Source of the DNA: Micromonospora zingiberis
GTDB lineage: Bacteria > Actinomycetota > Actinomycetes > Mycobacteriales > Micromonosporaceae
Reading direction: 5' to 3'
DNA: 64,000 nucleotides
Assembly: GCF_004331455.1 (NCBI RefSeq)
Contig: NZ_SJJR01000001.1
Coordinates: 608,549-672,548, forward strand
Part shown: positions 35,786 to 48,303 of the stretch, in pieces
How positions within the stretch are numbered: position 1 is the stretch's first letter
Layout of the letters: each line of letters starts with the position of its first letter
Translations under genes and position numbers: made by a program
Notes under the pieces: model-generated
The model's input: only the letters and a program-made list of their open reading frames with translations
Database searches by the model: none
Told to the model about the DNA's origin: nothing

Positions 35786-37567
35786 TCAGAGGTACTGGCC
35801 GGTGTTGCTGGCCGTCTCGATGGAGCGACCCGCCTCGGCGCCCTTGCCGCCGGAGACGAGCGTACGGATGTAGACGATCCGCTCGCCCTTCTTGCCGGAG
35901 ATGCGGGCCCAGTCGTCGGGGTTGGTGGTGTTGGGCAGGTCCTCGTTCTCGCGGAACTCGTCGACGCAGGCGTCGAGCAGGTGTTGCAGGCGCAACCCCT
36001 TGCGACCGGAGGTGAGGAACTCCTTGATGGCCATCTTCTTGCCCCGGTCGACGATGTTCTGGATCATCGCGCCGGAGTTGAAGTCCTTGAAGTACAGGAC
36101 CTCCTTGTCACCGTTGGCGTAGGTGACCTCGAGGAAGCGGTTCTCCTCGGTCTCGGAGTACATCCGCAGCACCACCGCGTCGATCATGGCGGCGACGGTG
36201 GCCTGGGCGTCCTGCCCGTGCTCGGCCAGGTCGTCGGCGTGCAGCGGCAGCCCGGCGAGGATGTACTTGGAGAAGATGTCCTTGGCCGCCTCGGCGTCCG
36301 GACGCTCGATCTTGATCTTCACGTCGAGTCGGCCGGGACGCAGGATCGCCGGGTCGATCATGTCTTCCCGGTTGGAGGCGCCGATGACGATGACGTTCTC
36401 CAGCCCCTCCACGCCGTCGATCTCACTGAGCAGCTGGGGCACGATGGTGTTCTCCACGTCGGAGGAGACACCGGAGCCACGGGTCCGGAAGACCGAGTCC
36501 ATCTCGTCGAAGAAGACGATGACCGGCGTACCCTCGCCGGCCTTCTCCCGGGCCCGCTGGAAGATCAGCCGGATGTGCCGCTCGGTCTCGCCGACGTACT
36601 TGTTGAGCAGCTCGGGGCCCTTGATGTTGAGGAAGAAGCTGGTGTGCTTCTCCTCGCCCCGCCGCTCGGCGATCTTCTTGGCCAGCGAGTTGGCGACCGC
36701 CTTGGCGATCAGCGTCTTGCCGCAGCCGGGCGGGCCGTAGAGCAGGATGCCCTTCGGCGGGCGCAGCTGGTGCTCCCGGAACAGGTCGGCGTGCAGGAAC
36801 GGCAGTTCCACCGCGTCCCGGATCTGCTCGATCTGGGAGTGCAGGCCACCGATGTCGCCGTAGTCGACGTCCGGCACCTCCTCCAGGACGAGCTCCTCGA
36901 CCTCGCTCTTGGGAATCCGCTCGTACGCGTACGCCGAGCGCGGCTCGATCATGAGCGAGTCGCCGGCCCGGATCGCACTGCCGATCAGGGTCTCGGCCAG
37001 GTGCACGATCCGTTCCTCGTCGGAGTGCGAGACCACCAGCGCCCGGTCACCCGGCGCGCCGTCGGGACCCGCGAGGATCTCCTTGAGCATGACCACCTCG
37101 CCGACCCGCTCGTAGCCGAACGCGTCGACGATGTTGAGCGCGTCGTTGAGCAGGACCTCCTGACCGCGCCGCAGCTCGTCCACGTCGAGCGAGGGCGAGA
37201 CGGCCACGCGCAGCTTGCGCCCGCCGGTGAAGACGTCGACTGTGCCGTCCTCGTGGCGGGCCAGGAAGACGCCGTAGCCGCTCGGCGGCTGGGCGAGCCG
37301 GTCGATCTCCTCCTTGAGCGTCACGATCTGCGCGCGAGCCTCCTTGAGGGTGCTCACGAGCCGTTCGTTGTTCTCGGTCAGCCGCGCCAACTGCGCCTGG
37401 GTGGCGGCCAGCCGCTCTTCGAGCTGCCGGACGTGTCGGGGGCTTTCGGTCAACTTGCGCCGCACCAGAGCGAGTTCCTCTTGAAGGAACGCGACCTGCG
37501 TGGAGAGATCGTGGGCCTCCTTCTCCCACCGTGCGGCGCGCGAGTCCGCGTCGTCGCTGCGTGCCAC
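35786..37567 (-). CDS. arc: Proteasomal AAA ATPase Arc (Mpa)
   Basis: A 593-residue hexameric unfoldase that captures pupylated proteins and threads them into PrcAB. Order: N-terminal coiled coil (~20-75) that binds Pup, two OB folds, AAA domain with [24 protein letters not shown] (Walker A), [12 protein letters not shown] (Walker B) and [26 protein letters not shown] sensor region, and the terminal motif NTGQYL, whose GQYL end opens the proteasome gate. GGGGAGG precedes the GTG at 37567; a TAGTGT box upstream gives a short leader. Divergent from the ferredoxin gene. Confidence 0.96.
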   Translation of the reverse strand: MARSDDADSRAARWEKEAHDLSTQVAFLQEELALVRRKLTESPRHVRQLEERLAATQAQLARLTENNERLVSTLKEARAQIVTLKEEIDRLAQPPSGYGVFLARHEDGTVDVFTGGRKLRVAVSPSLDVDELRRGQEVLLNDALNIVDAFGYERVGEVVMLKEILAGPDGAPGDRALVVSHSDEERIVHLAETLIGSAIRAGDSLMIEPRSAYAYERIPKSEVEELVLEEVPDVDYGDIGGLHSQIEQIRDAVELPFLHADLFREHQLRPPKGILLYGPPGCGKTLIAKAVANSLAKKIAERRGEEKHTSFFLNIKGPELLNKYVGETERHIRLIFQRAREKAGEGTPVIVFFDEMDSVFRTRGSGVSSDVENTIVPQLLSEIDGVEGLENVIVIGASNREDMIDPAILRPGRLDVKIKIERPDAEAAKDIFSKYILAGLPLHADDLAEHGQDAQATVAAMIDAVVLRMYSETEENRFLEVTYANGDKEVLYFKDFNSGAMIQNIVDRGKKMAIKEFLTSGRKGLRLQHLLDACVDEFRENEDLPNTTNPDDWARISGKKGERIVYIRTLVSGGKGAEAGRSIETASNTGQYL

Positions 37568-37730
37568 GTCCCACCTCCCCGGGGGGCTTGAACGTTCTGA
37601 CCTAACACTAGCCGCTATGAGCCCGATTCGGTCCTCCGCAACGCGCCCGTCACCGAAGCTTGATCGCCAAGGGTGGGTTGGCGGGCGGGTACGGGCATTC
37701 GGGTACCGTCGGGGGGTGGGACGGGAGAAC

Positions 37731-38039
37731 ATGGGGGGTGCACCGGTGGCCGAGGTCGCGACCGACGAATTGCAGGTCTGGGTGGATCAGGACCTGTGCA
37801 CGGGCGACGGGCTGTGCGTGCAGTACGCACCCGAGGTCTTCGAGTTCGACGTCGACGGCCTGGCCTACGTCAAGGGCTCCGACGGAGAGCTGAGGCAGGC
37901 CCCGGGCGCCCGGGTGGCCGTACCGGAACACCTGCGCCTAGAGGTGATCGACTCGGCGCGGGAGTGCCCCGGCGAGTGCATCCACGTGGTACGCGGCAGC
38001 GACGGCGTCGAGGTGGCCGGCCCGGAGGCCGAGGACTGA
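37731..38039 (+). CDS. Ferredoxin, 3Fe-4S-type cysteine pattern
   Basis: A 102-residue small electron carrier. The cluster site is [21 protein letters not shown] with later [12 protein letters not shown]. The position normally held by the second Cys of a 4Fe-4S site is Asp (CTGDGLC), typical of 3Fe-4S ferredoxins that serve P450s and related oxygenases. GGGAG lies 5 nt before the ATG; a longer upstream frame is not supported. No oxygenase is adjacent, but this gene commonly accompanies arc in actinobacteria. Confidence 0.88.
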   Translation: MGGAPVAEVATDELQVWVDQDLCTGDGLCVQYAPEVFEFDVDGLAYVKGSDGELRQAPGARVAVPEHLRLEVIDSARECPGECIHVVRGSDGVEVAGPEAED

Positions 38040-38064
38040 CCGACCCGAGGCGGTGCCGGGCGCG

Positions 38065-38637
38065 TCACAGCAGCGGGCGACCGACCACCGAGGCGACCAG
38101 TCGGGCGAACTCCTCCAGCCGGGCGATCTGCCCGGCACCACCGTCGTCGAGGGTCTTGCCGAACCGCAACGCGTCGTGACGCGGCCCGCCGGCCGTCTCC
38201 TCGCTGGGCGGGCTCTCGTCGAGCGAGGTCAGCAGCAGGTACACGTCGATGCTGTCGACCCGGATCTCGCCGTTGTCGTGCCGGAACAGCCGGCGGCGGC
38301 AGCCCACCTCGGTGACCGAGGAGGCCGGCACCACCCGCAGCGACGAGGTCATCGACCCGGGCGGCCCCTCGCCCGGCGGCACGTCCTCGCCGTGCCAGAG
38401 CACCAGCCGGCTGCCGTCGCAGACGACGACCTCCTGCCACACCCCGTTCACCTCGTTGACGAAGCGTTCCAGGGTGAAGCCGAGCACCGACGCCCCGCGC
38501 AGCACGCCGCCGAGTGCCTCGAGCGCCACGTCGGGGTCGCGCAGGTAGGCCCGCGCCGCCGATTCGAGGTCCGTGTAGGGCGACCAGTCGGGAAAGACCG
38601 CCGGCAGGTCACCGCCGCCGAAACCGGGACGACTCAT
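38065..38637 (-). CDS. Conserved hypothetical protein near trmI
   Basis: A 190-residue soluble protein of unknown function; no catalytic motif is apparent. It contains DLESAARAYLRDPDVALEALGGVLRGASVLGFTLERFVNEVNGVWQEVVVCDGSRLVLWHGED, then a beta-rich half and a C-terminal helix (QIARLEEFARLVASVVG). The ATG at 38637 is chosen for GGAG 8 nt upstream. It lies between ferredoxin and trmI, convergent with the former. Confidence 0.65.
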   Translation of the reverse strand: MSRPGFGGGDLPAVFPDWSPYTDLESAARAYLRDPDVALEALGGVLRGASVLGFTLERFVNEVNGVWQEVVVCDGSRLVLWHGEDVPPGEGPPGSMTSSLRVVPASSVTEVGCRRRLFRHDNGEIRVDSIDVYLLLTSLDESPPSEETAGGPRHDALRFGKTLDDGGAGQIARLEEFARLVASVVGRPLL

Positions 38638-38709
38638 GCGGTCATCTCCGGCCACCGCCCACCCGCATCCAGGATCAGCCCGTTCACTCCCAGCCGCCCC
38701 ATTCCGCCG

Positions 38710-40881
<2,172 letters not shown>

Positions 40882-40938
40882 CGCGGCCGGAGATCACCTA
40901 TTCGGAGCGGCGGCGGCCCCACTGTCACACCGGTGCCC

Positions 40939-40944
40939 TAGTCT
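40939..40944 (+). promoter_or_regulatory. -10 box of the leaderless RecB-like gene
   Basis: TAGTCT, 8 nt before the ATG at 40953. Confidence 0.45.
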
Positions 40945-40952
40945 TCCACGGC

Positions 40953-41864
40953 ATGACGGCGGATCCGGTGATCACCCAGCAGGCTCCGACTCCGACCCAG
41001 TTGCCGGCGACGGTGCGGGCCTCGCTGTCACCGTCACGGGCCGCGGATTTCAAGACCTGCCCGTTGCTCTACCGGTTCCGCAGCATCGACCGGCTGCCCG
41101 AGCGGCCCACCGTCGAGCAGGCCCGCGGCACGCTGGTGCACGCGGTGCTGGAGCGGCTGTTCGACCTGCCGGCGGCCGGGCGTACCCCGGAGGCCGCCGG
41201 TGACCTGGTCGCCCCCCAGTGGGACCGGCTGGTCACCGAGCAGCCGGAGCTGGCCGGGCTGTTCACCGACGACGGTCAGGTCGACGCGGACGAGTTCCTC
41301 CGGTCGGCGGCGGCCCTGTTGGAGGGCTACTTCACGGTGGAGGATCCGCGCCGGCTGGAGCCGGCCGAGCGGGAGAGCCTGATCTCCGCCGTGATCGACG
41401 ACGAGTTGCTGATCCGCGGCTACCTCGACCGGCTCGACGTGGCCCCCGACGGCGCGCTACGGGTGGTGGACTACAAGACCGGCGGCGCCCCACGCGAGGC
41501 GTTCGAGGCTCGCGCGCTGTTCCAGCTCAAGTTCTACGCGCTGGTGCTGTGGCGCACCCGGGGGGTGGTTCCCCGGGTGCTGCGGCTGCTCTACCTGCGC
41601 GACGCCGAGGTGTGCGACTACGCGCCGGACGCCGAGGAGTTGGTGCGCTTCGAACGCACGGTGGTGGCGCTGTGGCGGGCGATCGAGCAGGCCACCGCCG
41701 CCCGGGACTTCCGGCCCCGGCCGAGCCGGCTCTGCGACTGGTGCAGCCACCAGGCGCACTGCCCCAGCTACGGCGGCACCCCGCCGCCGTTTCCCGAGCA
41801 GCCCACGGCGGATCCGCTGCGCGACGCGCGTACCCGCCCGGCCGCCCCGGGTGCCGACGAGTAG
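40953..41864 (+). CDS. RecB-family exonuclease, PD-(D/E)XK with Fe-S cysteines
   Basis: A 303-residue stand-alone nuclease of the RecB/AddB type. Active-site features: RGTLVHAVLERLF (His), IRGYLDRLDV (Asp), RVVDYKTG (D-x-K) and FQLKFYALVL (Q-x-x-x-Y). Four cysteines, Cys36 (FKTCPLLYRF) and Cys261, 264 and 270 (LCDWCSHQAHCPSY), match the iron-sulfur staple of AddB and Cas4. No cas gene or CRISPR array is present, so a DNA-repair role is more likely. Divergent from the M50 gene. Confidence 0.9.
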   Translation: MTADPVITQQAPTPTQLPATVRASLSPSRAADFKTCPLLYRFRSIDRLPERPTVEQARGTLVHAVLERLFDLPAAGRTPEAAGDLVAPQWDRLVTEQPELAGLFTDDGQVDADEFLRSAAALLEGYFTVEDPRRLEPAERESLISAVIDDELLIRGYLDRLDVAPDGALRVVDYKTGGAPREAFEARALFQLKFYALVLWRTRGVVPRVLRLLYLRDAEVCDYAPDAEELVRFERTVVALWRAIEQATAARDFRPRPSRLCDWCSHQAHCPSYGGTPPPFPEQPTADPLRDARTRPAAPGADE

Positions 41865-41886
41865 CTCTCCTCCCCAGGGAGGAGAG
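41865..41886 (+). terminator. Hairpin directly after the RecB-like gene
   Basis: CTCTCCTCCC (41865-41874) and GGGAGGAGAG (41877-41886), immediately beyond the TAG stop. It has no T-run and lies 43 bp before the kinase -10 box. Confidence 0.6.
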
Positions 41887-41928
41887 GCACTTCACCACGC
41901 AAGACGATCTTTCGCCGGCAGCGGCGGT

Positions 41929-41934
41929 TAGCGT
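41929..41934 (+). promoter_or_regulatory. -10 box of the leaderless sensor kinase gene
   Basis: TAGCGT, 6 nt before the GTG at 41941. Confidence 0.5.
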
Positions 41935-41940
41935 CGTGGC

Positions 41941-43131
41941 GTGGTGACCGAGCTGAGGCAGTGGCTGCGCACCCGCCCGCTGGCCGGTGACGCGCTGTTG
42001 ACCGTCGGGCTGGTGCTGGGCGAGGTGCTGTTCACCGTGCTGACCCCGCGCGAGTTCTGGCCCCGGTCGCTGCCGGCGGCGCTGGGCTGGAGCCTGCTCT
42101 GTGCCGCCCCGGTGGTGCTGCGCCGGGTCGCGCCGTGGCCCGCCGTGCTGGCCGCACTGGCGACCCTGGCCCTGCCCATCGTGCTCGGCGTGGCACCGAC
42201 GGCGCAGAGTCTCACCCTGGTCGTGCTCACCTACACGATGGCCGCGTACCAGCCGGTGCGTCCGGCGCTGGTGGCCGCGGTGGCGCTGTGGGCGCCGACG
42301 GCGATGGTGGCCGCCCGGCTGCCCTCCGAGATCCTGCCGCAGATCGGCGCGGCCTACCTGGTGGCGAACAACCTGCTGGTCGGGATCGTGTCGTTCTCGG
42401 TGGGGCGTACGGTGCACGCGCGCCGGTCCACCACCGCGGCGCTGCGGGAACGGGCCCGGGTCGCCGAGGCGAACCAGCGTTCCCTGGCCGAGCAGGCGGT
42501 CGCCGACGAACGGCGACGCATCGCCCGGGAACTGCACGACGTGGTGGCCCACCACGTCAGCGTGATGGGTGTGCTGGCCACCGGGGTCCGGCGGGTACTG
42601 CGCCGCGACGCCGACGCCGCCGACGAGGCGGTCGCCACCATCGAGGAGACCAGCCGGGCCACCCTGCGGGAGCTACGCCGGCTGCTGGACGTGCTGCGTA
42701 CCGAGGCGGAACCGGCGGCCGAACTGGCCCCGCAGCCGGGGCTCGCCGGCATCGAGGCGCTTGTCGAACAGGTGCGGGAGGCCGGGCTGCCGGTGCACCT
42801 GGCCGTGGCGGGCAGCCCCGGACAGCTGGAGGAGGGGGTGGCGCTGACCGTGTACCGGATCGTCCAGGAGGCGTTGACCAACGCCCTGAAACACGCCGGC
42901 ACGGCCACCGCGCAGGTGCGGGTCAGCTTCACCGGCGACGCCGTCGAGGTGGAGGTCACCGACACCGGCCGGGGGCCGTCGCCCGACCGGCAACGGCTCG
43001 GACACGGCCTGGTCGGGATGCGCGAGCGGGTCGCCCTCTACGGTGGTGTCCTGCGGACCGGGGCGCGATCCGGTGGCGGCTACCGGGTGTACGCGCGGAT
43101 CCCGGTCGAACCGCTGGCCGACGCCCGGTGA
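41941..43131 (+). CDS. Sensor histidine kinase, HisKA_3 type
   Basis: A 396-residue membrane kinase. About five hydrophobic segments span residues 15-155 with little extracellular loop. A dimerisation helix carries RRRIARELHDVVAHHVSVM with His199 as phospho-acceptor. The ATPase domain shows EALTNALKHAGTATAQV (N box) and DTGRGPSPDRQRLGHGLVGMRERV (G boxes). It is paired with the response regulator starting 27 bp downstream. The short-loop architecture is typical of kinases that sense the membrane or an adjacent exporter. Confidence 0.94.
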   Translation: MVTELRQWLRTRPLAGDALLTVGLVLGEVLFTVLTPREFWPRSLPAALGWSLLCAAPVVLRRVAPWPAVLAALATLALPIVLGVAPTAQSLTLVVLTYTMAAYQPVRPALVAAVALWAPTAMVAARLPSEILPQIGAAYLVANNLLVGIVSFSVGRTVHARRSTTAALRERARVAEANQRSLAEQAVADERRRIARELHDVVAHHVSVMGVLATGVRRVLRRDADAADEAVATIEETSRATLRELRRLLDVLRTEAEPAAELAPQPGLAGIEALVEQVREAGLPVHLAVAGSPGQLEEGVALTVYRIVQEALTNALKHAGTATAQVRVSFTGDAVEVEVTDTGRGPSPDRQRLGHGLVGMRERVALYGGVLRTGARSGGGYRVYARIPVEPLADAR

Positions 43132-43157
43132 GCGGCACCCGAACCCCGGAGGACGAG

Positions 43158-43844
43158 ATGGCCGATCCGACGAGGCCGACCCGGCCGGTGCGCATCCTGC
43201 TCGCCGACGACCAGCCGCTGCTGCGTACCGGCTTCCGGATGGTGCTCGGCGCCGAGCCGGACCTGGACATCGTGGCCGAGGCCGGCGACGGTGCGGAGGC
43301 GGTGGAGCTGTCCCGCCGGCTGCTGCCCGACGTGGTGCTGATGGACATCCGGATGCCCCGGATGGACGGGGTGACCGCGACCCGGGCCATCGTCGACGCC
43401 CGGCTGCCGGTCCGGGTGCTCATCCTGACCACCTTCGACCTCGACGAGTACGTGGTGGGCGCGCTGCGGGCCGGGGCGAGCGGATTCCTGGCCAAGGACG
43501 TGCCGGCCGAGGACCTGGTCACCGCGATCCACACGGTGGCCGCCGGCGACGCGGTGGTGGCACCGCGGATCCTGCGGCGGCTGCTGGACCGTTTCGCCGA
43601 CGTGCTGCCCGATCCGGCGGCATCGCCCCCGAAGACGCTGAGCACGCTCACCGACCGGGAACGGGAGGTGCTCGTGCAGGTGGCCCGGGGGTTGTCCAAC
43701 GCCGAGATCGCCCGCGCCTTGTCGGTCAGCGAGACCACCATCAAGACCCACGTCGGGCACGTGCTGACCAAGCTCGGGCTGCGGGACCGGGTCCAGGCGG
43801 TGGTGCTGGCGTACGAGTCGGGTCTGGTGCGACCTGGGGCGTAA
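43158..43844 (+). CDS. LuxR/NarL-family response regulator
   Basis: A 228-residue regulator. Receiver domain: RILLADDQPLLRTGFR, phospho-acceptor Asp63 (VVLMDIRMPRMDG), Thr91 and Lys113. DNA-binding domain: LTDREREVLVQVARGLSNAEIARALSVSETTIKTHVGHVLTKLGLRDRVQAVVLAYE (GerE-type HTH). GGAGGACGAG precedes the ATG. The likely target is the ABC exporter downstream, where an inverted repeat lies at 43860-43876. Confidence 0.95.
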   Translation: MADPTRPTRPVRILLADDQPLLRTGFRMVLGAEPDLDIVAEAGDGAEAVELSRRLLPDVVLMDIRMPRMDGVTATRAIVDARLPVRVLILTTFDLDEYVVGALRAGASGFLAKDVPAEDLVTAIHTVAAGDAVVAPRILRRLLDRFADVLPDPAASPPKTLSTLTDREREVLVQVARGLSNAEIARALSVSETTIKTHVGHVLTKLGLRDRVQAVVLAYESGLVRPGA

Positions 43845-43859
43845 CGCCAGCGTTGCATA

Positions 43860-43876
43860 CGTCACCTACCGTGACG
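43860..43876. promoter_or_regulatory. Inverted repeat CGTCAC-N5-GTGACG
   Basis: Six-base arms around CTACC, 15 bp after the regulator stop and upstream of the ABC genes. It is a candidate binding site for the adjacent response regulator. Nothing else is recognised in 43877-44110. Confidence 0.4.
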
Positions 43877-44127
43877 GTCCGGGCCGGGAAACGGTTGACT
43901 CTGACGCGAGGGAAGGGTCGAGGATCACCGTGTGGTGACGGGGACGCCGCCGTCAGCACGCCCGGGTCGGGGACAACCCTGATTCCGCGTGGGGGCTACC
44001 CGCAGCCGGAAATCCGCTCCGCCTCCGCCCGGAGTCGGACGGATCCGGGGCAACCAGCGCAGATGATGGACTCGTGCCGGACCAGCGGGGGCGGCGCGAT
44101 TCAAACAGCGACGGAGAGGTACGAGAC

Positions 44128-44895
44128 GTGACCGCTACGACAGGCCAGCCGGCACAGGCCGCAGCCCGGGCGAGCGACGTGTGGAAGGTTTACGGCAGCG
44201 GCGAGGCTCAGGTCATCGCGCTGCGGGGGGTCAGCGCCGAGTTCGAGCGCGGACGGTTCACCGCGATCATGGGCCCGTCGGGGTCCGGCAAGTCGACGCT
44301 GATGCACTGCCTGGCCGGGCTGGACACGGTGACCCGGGGGACGGTGCACGTCGGCGACACCACCGTCACCGGGCTCGGTGACGCGGGTCTGACCAAGCTG
44401 CGCCGGGACAAGGTCGGCTTCATCTTCCAGCAGTTCAACCTGCTGCCGACGCTGACGGCCAAGGAGAACATCCTGCTGCCGCTCTCCATCGCCGGGCGCA
44501 AGCCCGACCCGGCCTGGTACGACGTCGTGATCGACACGGTCGGGCTCCGGGACCGGCTCGACCACCGGCCGGCGCAGCTCTCCGGCGGCCAGCAGCAGCG
44601 GGTGGCCTGCGCGCGGGCGCTGGTGGCCCGCCCCGAAGTGATCTTCGCCGACGAGCCGACCGGGAACCTCGACTCGCGGTCCGGCGCCGAGGTGCTCAAC
44701 TTCCTGCGCAACTCGGTACGCGAGCACGGCCAGACCATCGTCATGGTCACCCACGACCCGACCGCCGCCGCGTACGCCGACCGGGTGGTCTTCCTCGCCG
44801 ACGGACAGATCGTCTCCGAACTGATCGAGCCGACCGCCGACACGGTGCTGGACACCATGAAGAAGCTGGACACTCCCGCCGAGGTGGCCGGCTGA
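44128..44895 (+). CDS. ABC transporter ATP-binding protein (MacB/LolD type)
   Basis: A 255-residue ATPase. Seen: [21 protein letters not shown] (Walker A), [17 protein letters not shown] (Q loop), [33 protein letters not shown] (signature and Walker B) and [22 protein letters not shown] (H loop). The GTG at 44128 has GGAGAGG 8 nt upstream. The stop overlaps the permease start by one base (TGATG). The partner permease has the type VII (mechanotransmission) fold. Confidence 0.94.
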   Translation: MTATTGQPAQAAARASDVWKVYGSGEAQVIALRGVSAEFERGRFTAIMGPSGSGKSTLMHCLAGLDTVTRGTVHVGDTTVTGLGDAGLTKLRRDKVGFIFQQFNLLPTLTAKENILLPLSIAGRKPDPAWYDVVIDTVGLRDRLDHRPAQLSGGQQQRVACARALVARPEVIFADEPTGNLDSRSGAEVLNFLRNSVREHGQTIVMVTHDPTAAAYADRVVFLADGQIVSELIEPTADTVLDTMKKLDTPAEVAG

Positions 44896-47444
44896 TGTTC
44901 CGGGCGACCCTCAAGAGCCTGCTGGCCCGCAAGGTCCGGCTGGTGCTGTCCGGCCTGGCGGTGGTGCTCGGCGTCATGTTCGTCTCCGGCGCCTTCGTGC
45001 TCACCGACACCCTCGGCCGTTCCTTCGACTCACTCTTCGCCGACGCGTACGCCGAGGTCGACGTCAACGTCGCCGCCAAGCCGAAGCTCGAAATCGGCGA
45101 GATGGAGGGCGAGCAGCTGATCGGGCCGTTCCCGGCCAGCACCGTGGAGACGGTACGGGCGGTGAACGGGGTGGCCGAGGCCACCGGCGTGGTCTCCGCC
45201 GACGGGGCACGGCTGATCGGCAGCAACGGCAAGGCGGTCACCTCGTTCGGTCCGCCGCAGCTGGGCGGCAACTGGACCGGTGAGAGCGACCTGGTGCGGC
45301 TGCAGGAGGGCCGGGCACCGCAGGCCGACAACGAAATCGTGATCAACAAGGGGCTGGCGACGGCCGGCAAGGTGGCCCTCGGCGACCAGGTGGGTGTGCT
45401 CACCCTGGAGCCGCGCAAGGACTTCACCATCGTCGGCATCTTCGGCTACAGCGGCGACCGGGACTCCCTCGGCGGCGCCAACGAGGTCATGTTCACCACG
45501 CCGGTCGCCCAGCAACTGATGCTCGGCGAGCCGGACGTCTACAACAGCGTCGTGGTCAGCGCCGCCGACGGTGTCACCGACGACCAGCTGCGCGACGCGG
45601 TGGCCGCCGCGGTGGGCGACAACTACGTGGTCAAGACCGGTGAGCAGCTCTCCGCCGATGCCGCCGCCGGTCTGAAGGAGGGCCTCGCCTTCTTCAACCG
45701 GATCCTGCTCGGCTTCGCCGCGGTGGCGCTGCTGGTCGGTACGTTCCTGATCCTCAACACGTTCTCGATCATCGTGGCGCAGCGGACCCGGGAACTGGCG
45801 TTGCTGCGGGCCGTCGGGGCCAGCGGCAAGCAGATCATCGGCTCGGTGGTGCTGGAGGCCATCGCCATCGGCCTGATCGCCTCGGTGTTCGGCCTGGCCG
45901 CCGGCATCGGCATCGGCGCGCTGCTGGCGTACCTGTTCAGCAACCTCGCCGGAGGGATGGCGCTGGCCGGGATCGCGGTGCCCGCGTCGGCGGTGATCGG
46001 CGCGTTCGGCGTCGGCCTGGTGATCACCGTGCTAGCCGCGCTGCTGCCGGCGCTGCGGGCCGCGCGGATCCCACCGATCGCGGCGATGCAGGACGTGGCC
46101 ACGCCGGACCGGCCGCTCACGAAGATCACCATCGCCGGGGCGGTGGTCACCGCGATCGGCGCCACCCTGCTCTTCGTCGGCCTGGGCGGCTACGCCGGCA
46201 GCCGAACCCTGATGACCATCCTCGGTGGCGTGCTCTTCGCGTTCATCGGGGTGGCCCTGCTGACGCCGCTGATCAGCCGCCCGGTGGTGGCCCTGCTCGG
46301 CGCGGTCTTCGCCGGCTGGGTGCCGGGCAAGCTGGGCCGGCTCAACTCCGGCCGCAACCCGCGCCGCACCGCCATCACCGCCGCCGCGCTGATGGTCGGC
46401 ATCGCCCTGGTCACCGGCATCACGGTGATCCTCGACTCGGCCAAGAGCAGCATCAGCGGCCTGGTCCAGGACACCGTCCAGGCGGAGCTGGTGATCGCCG
46501 GGGCGCAGAACGGGCCCCGCCCGCCGAGCTTCGATCCGGCGGTGCTGGACCAGACGAAGGCGATCCCCGGGGTCCGCCTGGTCGATGGCCAGTACGGCGA
46601 CATGGCGCTGGTGGGCGACGAGCGCACCTGGGTGGGTGCGGTCACCGAGCCGGCCGCGATGCGACAGATCTACGGCGCCAAGGCCACCGCCGGTGACATC
46701 GACCGGCTGGCACCCGGACAGATGTTGATCAGCTCGGACGCGGCGGAGGCACGCGGGCTGTCCGTCGGCGCGACGCTGCCGGTGCAGTTGGCCCGCGGTG
46801 ACGCACAGACCTACACGGTCACCGGCATCTACGAAAGCTCGCCGATCTTCGGCCCGGTGATCCTGCCGGCCGACGCCGCCCGCAATTTCAGCGTCACCCA
46901 GCCGATCCAGGCGTTCATCCAGCTCGAACCGGGCACCGGGGTGGCCGACGTGCAGTCGCGGGTGGAGGCGCTGCTGGTGGACAGTCCGGAGGTGTCGGTG
47001 GCCGACCGGGACGCCTTCATCGAGGAGCAGACCGGGCAGCTCGACAGCCTGCTCACGATGATCCAGATCCTGCTGGCGCTGGCCATCGTGATCGCCGTAC
47101 TCGGCATCATCAACACCCTGGCGCTGTCGGTGCTGGAGCGGACCCGCGAGCTGGGCCTGCTGCGCGCGATCGGCCTGCGGCGGTCGCAGACCATGGGCAT
47201 GATCACCGTGGAGGCGGTGGTGATCTCGGTGTTCGGCGCGCTGCTCGGCGTGGCCGTCGGCAGCGGCCTGGGTGCCGCCGTGGTCGAGGCCCTGCGCGAC
47301 GAGGGCATCAACAAGCTGGTGCTGCCCTGGGGCCAGATGGGGGTCTTCCTCGGCCTGGCCGCCATCATCGGTGTGATCGCCGCGGTCCTGCCCGCGATCC
47401 GCGCCGCCCGCATCAACGTCCTGGGCGCCATCGCCCACGACTGA
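44895..47444 (+). CDS. ABC transporter permease, double FtsX domain
   Basis: An 849-residue permease built as two repeats. Each repeat has an extracellular domain and FtsX-type helices (first: [45 protein letters not shown]; second: [44 protein letters not shown]). One N-terminal helix precedes a large periplasmic domain. Such proteins move lipids, lipoproteins or antimicrobial peptides without a classical pore. The coupled kinase-regulator pair suggests inducible resistance to a membrane-active compound; the substrate is unknown. A hairpin follows directly. Confidence 0.93.
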   Translation: MFRATLKSLLARKVRLVLSGLAVVLGVMFVSGAFVLTDTLGRSFDSLFADAYAEVDVNVAAKPKLEIGEMEGEQLIGPFPASTVETVRAVNGVAEATGVVSADGARLIGSNGKAVTSFGPPQLGGNWTGESDLVRLQEGRAPQADNEIVINKGLATAGKVALGDQVGVLTLEPRKDFTIVGIFGYSGDRDSLGGANEVMFTTPVAQQLMLGEPDVYNSVVVSAADGVTDDQLRDAVAAAVGDNYVVKTGEQLSADAAAGLKEGLAFFNRILLGFAAVALLVGTFLILNTFSIIVAQRTRELALLRAVGASGKQIIGSVVLEAIAIGLIASVFGLAAGIGIGALLAYLFSNLAGGMALAGIAVPASAVIGAFGVGLVITVLAALLPALRAARIPPIAAMQDVATPDRPLTKITIAGAVVTAIGATLLFVGLGGYAGSRTLMTILGGVLFAFIGVALLTPLISRPVVALLGAVFAGWVPGKLGRLNSGRNPRRTAITAAALMVGIALVTGITVILDSAKSSISGLVQDTVQAELVIAGAQNGPRPPSFDPAVLDQTKAIPGVRLVDGQYGDMALVGDERTWVGAVTEPAAMRQIYGAKATAGDIDRLAPGQMLISSDAAEARGLSVGATLPVQLARGDAQTYTVTGIYESSPIFGPVILPADAARNFSVTQPIQAFIQLEPGTGVADVQSRVEALLVDSPEVSVADRDAFIEEQTGQLDSLLTMIQILLALAIVIAVLGIINTLALSVLERTRELGLLRAIGLRRSQTMGMITVEAVVISVFGALLGVAVGSGLGAAVVEALRDEGINKLVLPWGQMGVFLGLAAIIGVIAAVLPAIRAARINVLGAIAHD

Positions 47445-47504
47445 GGTGTAAGGAAGGGCCCCCTGTTAACGCCTAGCGCGGTACAGGGGGCCCTTCTTAA
47501 CACC
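47445..47504. repeat. TTAAC palindromic repeat, copy C / terminator
   Basis: Arms of 22 bp with two mismatches (47445-47466 and 47483-47504, cores AAGGGCCCCCTGT and complement) around a 16-nt loop TAACGCCTAGCGCGGT. It begins at the base after the permease stop. The loop shares TTAACGCCT and CGGTA with copies A and B. Confidence 0.85.
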
Positions 47505-47558
47505 AGCAGCGCGGGACGGATCGACACCGGCAGCGCGGGACGGGCGAGCAGCGCGGCG

Positions 47559-48227
47559 TCAGGCGCCCGGCCGCGCGAGCAGTGCGGCCAGCAGGTCCAG
47601 GTCCGCCGTGAGCAGGCTCTCCAGTTGGTGTACGCCGTCGCGGGGCGCGAGCGGCACCTCCGCCGGCACGGCCAGCACGGCCGCTCCGGCGGCGAGGGCA
47701 CTGGCCACCCCGGTGGCCGAGTCCTCGATCGCCACACACTTCTCGATCGGTACGCCGAGCAGCCGCGCGGCGGTCAGGTACGGCTCCGGGTGCGGCTTGG
47801 TCGCCTCCACCTCGTCGCCGCAGACCACCACGTCGAAGCTGTCCCGCCCCAGGGTGTCCAGGGCGATCTCGACCAGCGCCCGGCCGCTGGAGGTGACCAG
47901 GGCGGTCGGGATCCGCGCGCTCCGCACCGCGCCGAGCAACGCCAGTGCCCCGGGACGCCATTGCAGCCCGGTACGGAACAGTTCGAGGATCCGCGCGTTG
48001 ACCCACGCCGCGCTGGCCGTCGGGTCCCGGTGCGGCTGGCCCAGGTCGTCGTGCAGGATCCGCATCGAGTCGGCCATGCCGGTGCCGACGATCGCCCGCC
48101 GGGCCGCGGTGGAGAGGCTGCCGCCGTACGCCTCGGCGAGTTCGGCCAACGCGACATCCCACAACCGCTCGCTGTCGACCAGGGTGCCGTCCATGTCGAA
48201 CAGCACGGCGGCGGGATGGCTGCGCAC
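47559..48227 (-). CDS. HAD-superfamily phosphatase, beta-phosphoglucomutase-like
   Basis: A 222-residue HAD subfamily IA protein with intact motifs: AVLFDMDGTLVDSE (DxDGT), ALVTSSGRALVEIAL, GDEVEATKPHPEPYLTAARLLG and CVAIEDSATGVASALAAGA. A helical cap lies between motifs I and II. It probably dephosphorylates a small sugar phosphate; the substrate cannot be told. GAGGAGG precedes the GTG. Confidence 0.85.
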   Translation of the reverse strand: MRSHPAAVLFDMDGTLVDSERLWDVALAELAEAYGGSLSTAARRAIVGTGMADSMRILHDDLGQPHRDPTASAAWVNARILELFRTGLQWRPGALALLGAVRSARIPTALVTSSGRALVEIALDTLGRDSFDVVVCGDEVEATKPHPEPYLTAARLLGVPIEKCVAIEDSATGVASALAAGAAVLAVPAEVPLAPRDGVHQLESLLTADLDLLAALLARPGA

Positions 48228-48303
48228 CGGGATCCTCCTCGTTCGGCTACCCGGTGAATCCTGTCAGCCCGTCACCGCCGTACGCCCGGCACAGTGACCT
48301 TTC

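Noticed and set aside
40953..41864. Cas4
   Set aside because: The four-Cys PD-(D/E)XK pattern is shared with AddB/RecB-like repair nucleases; no CRISPR array or cas1/cas2 occurs in the window.
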